Of a stretch of 7,158 bases of DNA, positions 4,755-7,158 are shown piece after piece. Position 1 is the first letter of the stretch. Each line of letters begins with the position of its first letter. The translations under genes and the position numbers were made by a program. Location of the stretch: the NCBI GenBank assembly GCA_902803585.1, contig CADCQO010000230.1, forward strand, positions 1 to 7,158, given 5' to 3'. This stretch comes from an uncultured Ruminococcus sp. (lineage in GTDB: Bacteria > Bacillota > Clostridia > Oscillospirales > Acutalibacteraceae). The notes below the pieces were generated by a model. It ran no database searches. It saw only the letters and a program-made list of their open reading frames with translations, and was not told the origin of the DNA.

Positions 4755-6686
4755 ATGGGCTATACTATCGCTCAGAAAATCATCAAGGCTCACCTGCTCA
4801 GCGGTGAAATGACCGTAGGCAGTGAGGTTGGTCTGAAAATTGACCAGACGCTTACACAGGATGCGACAGGCACAATGGCGTATCTTGAATTTGAAGCAAT
4901 CGGTGTGCCGAGAGTCAAAACAGAAAAAAGCGTTGCTTATATCGATCACAACACCTTACAGACAGGTTTTGAAAATGCAGACGACCATCGTTTTATCCAG
5001 TCAGTCTGTAAAAAACACGGTATCTATTTTTCACGTCCCGGCAACGGTATCTGTCATCAGGTACATCTGGAGCGCTTCGGTAAGCCCGGCAAGACCCTGA
5101 TCGGCTCTGACAGCCATACTCCCACGGGCGGCGGTATCGGTATGCTTGCCATCGGCGCAGGCGGTCTGGACGTTGCTGTCGCAATGGGCGGCGGTGCTGA
5201 CTATATTTCCATGCCGAAGATGGTGCGCATCAATCTCACGGGTAAACTTCAGCCCTGGGTTTCCGCAAAGGATATTATTCTTGAGGTACTCCGCATCATG
5301 TCTGTCAAGGGCGGTGTCGGCAAAATCATCGAATACGGCGGTGAGGGTGTCAGGACGCTGACCGTTCCGGAAAGAGCTACCATCACCAACATGGGTGCAG
5401 AACTTGGTGCAACCACCTCTGTTTTCCCGTCTGACGAGATCACAAAGTCCTTTATGAAGGCACAGGGCCGTGAAGAAGACTGGACAGAGCTTTCTGCTGA
5501 TGAAGATGCAGTTTATGATGAAATCATCAACATTGATCTGTCTTCTCTCGCACCGATGGCAGCCTGCCCCCACAGTCCTGACAATGTAAAGACCATTGAG
5601 GCAATCGGTCCGCAGAAGATCGATCAGGTATGTATCGGTTCCTGCACAAACTCCTCTTATCTTGACCTTATGCGTGTAGCGGCTATCCTGAAGGGCAAGA
5701 CCGTTCATCCTGATGTCAGCCTTGCGATTGCGCCCGGCTCCAAGCAGGTCTATAATATGCTCGCAAAAAACGGCGCACTGGCGGATATCATCGAAGCCGG
5801 CGCACGTATTCTGGAATGTGCCTGCGGTCCCTGTATCGGCATGGGACAGTCCCCGAACAGCAAGGGTATTTCCCTGCGTACCTTCAACCGTAACTTTGAA
5901 GGCAGAAGCGGTACCCGTGACGGTCAGATTTACCTCGTCAGCCCCGAAACCGCTGCTGCTTCTGCACTGGCTGGTGTATTCACTGATCCGAGAACGCTCG
6001 GTGATGCAGTTGACATTCCGCTGCCGGAAAAATTCGACTATAACGACAATATGGTGGTTGCCCCTGCTCCCGTAGAGGAAATGGACAGCGTAGAGATTCT
6101 CAGAGGTCCCAACATCAAGCCTTATCCTGAAACTGCTCCTTTGGCAAAAAATATCAATGTTCCCTGCTCCCTGAAGGTCGGGGACAACATCACTACCGAC
6201 CACATCATGCCGGCGGGCGCAAAGATTCTTCCGCTGCGTTCCAATATTCCCGCTATTTCCGAACACTGCTTCACCGTATGTGACAAGGATTTCCCCTCCC
6301 GTGCAAAGCGTCTGGGCGAAAGCATCATTGTCGGCGGTGTCAACTATGGTCAGGGTTCTTCCCGTGAACACGCCGCCCTTGCACCGCTTTATCTGGGCAT
6401 CAAGGCTGTCGTTGTAAAGTCCTTCGCCCGCATTCATCGTGCGAACCTCATCAATGCAGGCATTCTGCCGCTTACCTTTATGAATGAGGCGGACTATGAC
6501 AACATCAGCGAAGGCGATGAGCTTTCTCTTCCGAATGTGCGTGAGCGTATTGCAGACGGCAAAGTGCAGCTTCTTCTCATCAACCGCACACAGGGCAAGG
6601 AGATTCCCGTACTTTGTGAGCTTTCGGGCAGAACAAAAGATATCATTCTCGCCGGCGGTCTGCTGGATTATACCAAGAACAGCTGA
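4755..6686 (+). CDS. acn: Aconitate hydratase, short bacterial (Aquifex-type) form
   Basis: 643 residues. It interconverts citrate and isocitrate through cis-aconitate in the cytoplasm, using a [4Fe-4S] cluster. Cluster ligands are C297 (GSCTNS) and C357/C360 (ACGPC). Active-site residues seen by comparison with mitochondrial aconitase are D119-S120-H121 in GSDSHTPTGGG, R379 and R384 in NRNFEGRSG, and S535-S536-R537 in GQGSSREHA. The three cluster-binding domains occupy about 1-420, and the swivel domain about 470-640 is fused behind a linker, with DHIMPAG at 482-488. At 643 residues it is much shorter than AcnA (about 890) and fits the Aquifex-type group. A LeuC/LeuD-like activity is less likely because both halves are fused and isocitrate dehydrogenase follows. 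AGAGGGA sits six bases before the ATG. The next gene starts 86 bases downstream, so the two form a citrate-to-2-oxoglutarate operon. All key residues are present, so it should be active. Confidence 0.96.
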   Translation: MGYTIAQKIIKAHLLSGEMTVGSEVGLKIDQTLTQDATGTMAYLEFEAIGVPRVKTEKSVAYIDHNTLQTGFENADDHRFIQSVCKKHGIYFSRPGNGICHQVHLERFGKPGKTLIGSDSHTPTGGGIGMLAIGAGGLDVAVAMGGGADYISMPKMVRINLTGKLQPWVSAKDIILEVLRIMSVKGGVGKIIEYGGEGVRTLTVPERATITNMGAELGATTSVFPSDEITKSFMKAQGREEDWTELSADEDAVYDEIINIDLSSLAPMAACPHSPDNVKTIEAIGPQKIDQVCIGSCTNSSYLDLMRVAAILKGKTVHPDVSLAIAPGSKQVYNMLAKNGALADIIEAGARILECACGPCIGMGQSPNSKGISLRTFNRNFEGRSGTRDGQIYLVSPETAAASALAGVFTDPRTLGDAVDIPLPEKFDYNDNMVVAPAPVEEMDSVEILRGPNIKPYPETAPLAKNINVPCSLKVGDNITTDHIMPAGAKILPLRSNIPAISEHCFTVCDKDFPSRAKRLGESIIVGGVNYGQGSSREHAALAPLYLGIKAVVVKSFARIHRANLINAGILPLTFMNEADYDNISEGDELSLPNVRERIADGKVQLLLINRTQGKEIPVLCELSGRTKDIILAGGLLDYTKNS

Positions 6687-6703
6687 ACCAATTAAAGATA
6701 CAA

Positions 6704-6740
6704 AGCGGAAAGTAGTTTCCGGCAGTTCGGGCTTTCCGCT
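6704..6740 (+). promoter_or_regulatory. Hairpin between aconitase and isocitrate dehydrogenase genes
   Basis: AGCGGAAAG (6704..6712) and CTTTCCGCT (6732..6740) pair perfectly over nine bases. A competing small hairpin, GGAAA (6707..6711) with TTTCC (6716..6720), uses part of the same arm. No T-run follows, so it is not a standard terminator. RNA processing, stability or partial attenuation of the downstream gene are possible. Confidence 0.5.
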
Positions 6741-6772
6741 CCCTAAATACTTTCAGAAAGAAGGCATCACTG

Positions 6773-7158
6773 ATGGAAAAGATTCAGATGACAACGCCGC
6801 TCGTTGAGATGGACGGCGACGAAATGACAAGAATTATCTGGAAGATGATTAAGGATACCCTCATTCTTCCCTATGTTGACCTGAAAACAGAATACTATGA
6901 TCTCGGTCTGGAAAACAGAGAAAAGACCAAAGATCAGGTAACCATCGACTCCGCAGAAGCTACCAAAAAGTACGGCGTTGCGGTTAAATGCGCTACCATT
7001 ACCCCGAACGCTGAGCGTGTGAAGGAATATAATCTGACACAGATGTGGAAATCCCCCAACGGCACCATCAGAGCTATTCTGGACGGTACTGTGTTCAGAA
7101 CGCCTATCGTTGTCAAGGGCATCACTCCCTACATTCCTACATGGACAAAGCCCATCTG
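6773..7158 (+). CDS. icd: NADP-dependent isocitrate dehydrogenase, eukaryote-like type, N-terminal part (cut by window edge)
   Basis: 128 codons are visible from the ATG at 6773..6775, with GAAGG eight bases upstream. The enzyme oxidatively decarboxylates isocitrate to 2-oxoglutarate in the cytoplasm, making NADPH. Diagnostic segments are VEMDGDEMTRIIW (11-23), YYDLGLENREKTKDQVT (41-57) and VKCATITPNAERV, followed by QMWKSPNGTIR, where the substrate-binding S-P-N-G-T loop lies. These match the homodimeric IDH1-like subfamily (about 400 residues) rather than the E. coli Icd type. The visible part is intact. It follows aconitase on the same strand and supplies the next pathway step, giving 2-oxoglutarate for glutamate synthesis. 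Cofactor choice is taken from the subfamily, since the nucleotide-contact residues lie beyond the edge. Confidence 0.95.
   Translation, partial: MEKIQMTTPLVEMDGDEMTRIIWKMIKDTLILPYVDLKTEYYDLGLENREKTKDQVTIDSAEATKKYGVAVKCATITPNAERVKEYNLTQMWKSPNGTIRAILDGTVFRTPIVVKGITPYIPTWTKPI

Noticed and set aside
4711..4812. Small upstream frame beginning MKIQPKRKNEER that overlaps the aconitase start in another frame
   Set aside because: Its AAGGAG sits in and just after the -10 box and only one base from the ATG, so it would not be in the transcript; the message would begin about at the ATG.
5031..6437. Long open frame (468 codons) on the minus strand opposite aconitase
   Set aside because: It is fully antisense to a gene with all catalytic residues, has no ribosome binding site, and its composition looks like a codon-bias shadow.

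Overview
The window looks like chromosomal DNA of an anaerobic Bacillota, probably a gut Clostridia of the Ruminococcus/Oscillospiraceae type. Reasons are strong purine-rich ribosome binding sites, sigma-A style promoters, the product families, and an aconitase of the short (about 640 residue) bacterial type followed by a eukaryote-like NADP isocitrate dehydrogenase. The taxonomic placement is inference; no marker gene is present.

Region 1 (1..2261, minus strand, read right to left) is an operon-like set of three genes. It holds a 192-residue two-part coiled-coil protein, a 435-residue helical, membrane-active-looking protein, and the first 83 codons of a third protein that runs off the left edge. 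That third protein is about 84 percent identical to the start of the 435-residue one. Shared N-terminus, tandem arrangement and a small helical partner upstream are what one expects of a secreted polymorphic-toxin or effector cassette of the LXG/type VII secretion kind, but no canonical LXG or WXG motif or immunity gene is identifiable. The 435-residue protein carries three exact-period 22-residue amphipathic repeats followed by a Gly/Ala/Val-rich hydrophobic stretch. This is the part of the window most likely to be undescribed.

Region 2 (2262..2772) is about 500 bases of AT-rich non-coding DNA. Reading on the minus strand it has a palindrome, two 16-base direct repeats 32 bases apart, a good promoter (TTGAAA-17-TATTAT), a pair of 11-base direct repeats, and a hairpin flanked by direct repeats. 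It looks like a complex control region and long leader for the effector operon.

Region 3 (2773..4606, minus strand) is a separate transcription unit: promoter, a 506-residue multi-span GT-C type glycosyltransferase, a 34-residue single-span membrane microprotein, and a strong intrinsic terminator that insulates it from Region 2.

Region 4 (4674..7158, plus strand) is divergently transcribed from Region 3. A near-consensus promoter drives aconitase and then, after an 86-base gap with a hairpin, the N-terminal 128 codons of NADP isocitrate dehydrogenase. Together they convert citrate to 2-oxoglutarate, the oxidative arm that feeds glutamate synthesis in anaerobes with an incomplete citric acid cycle.
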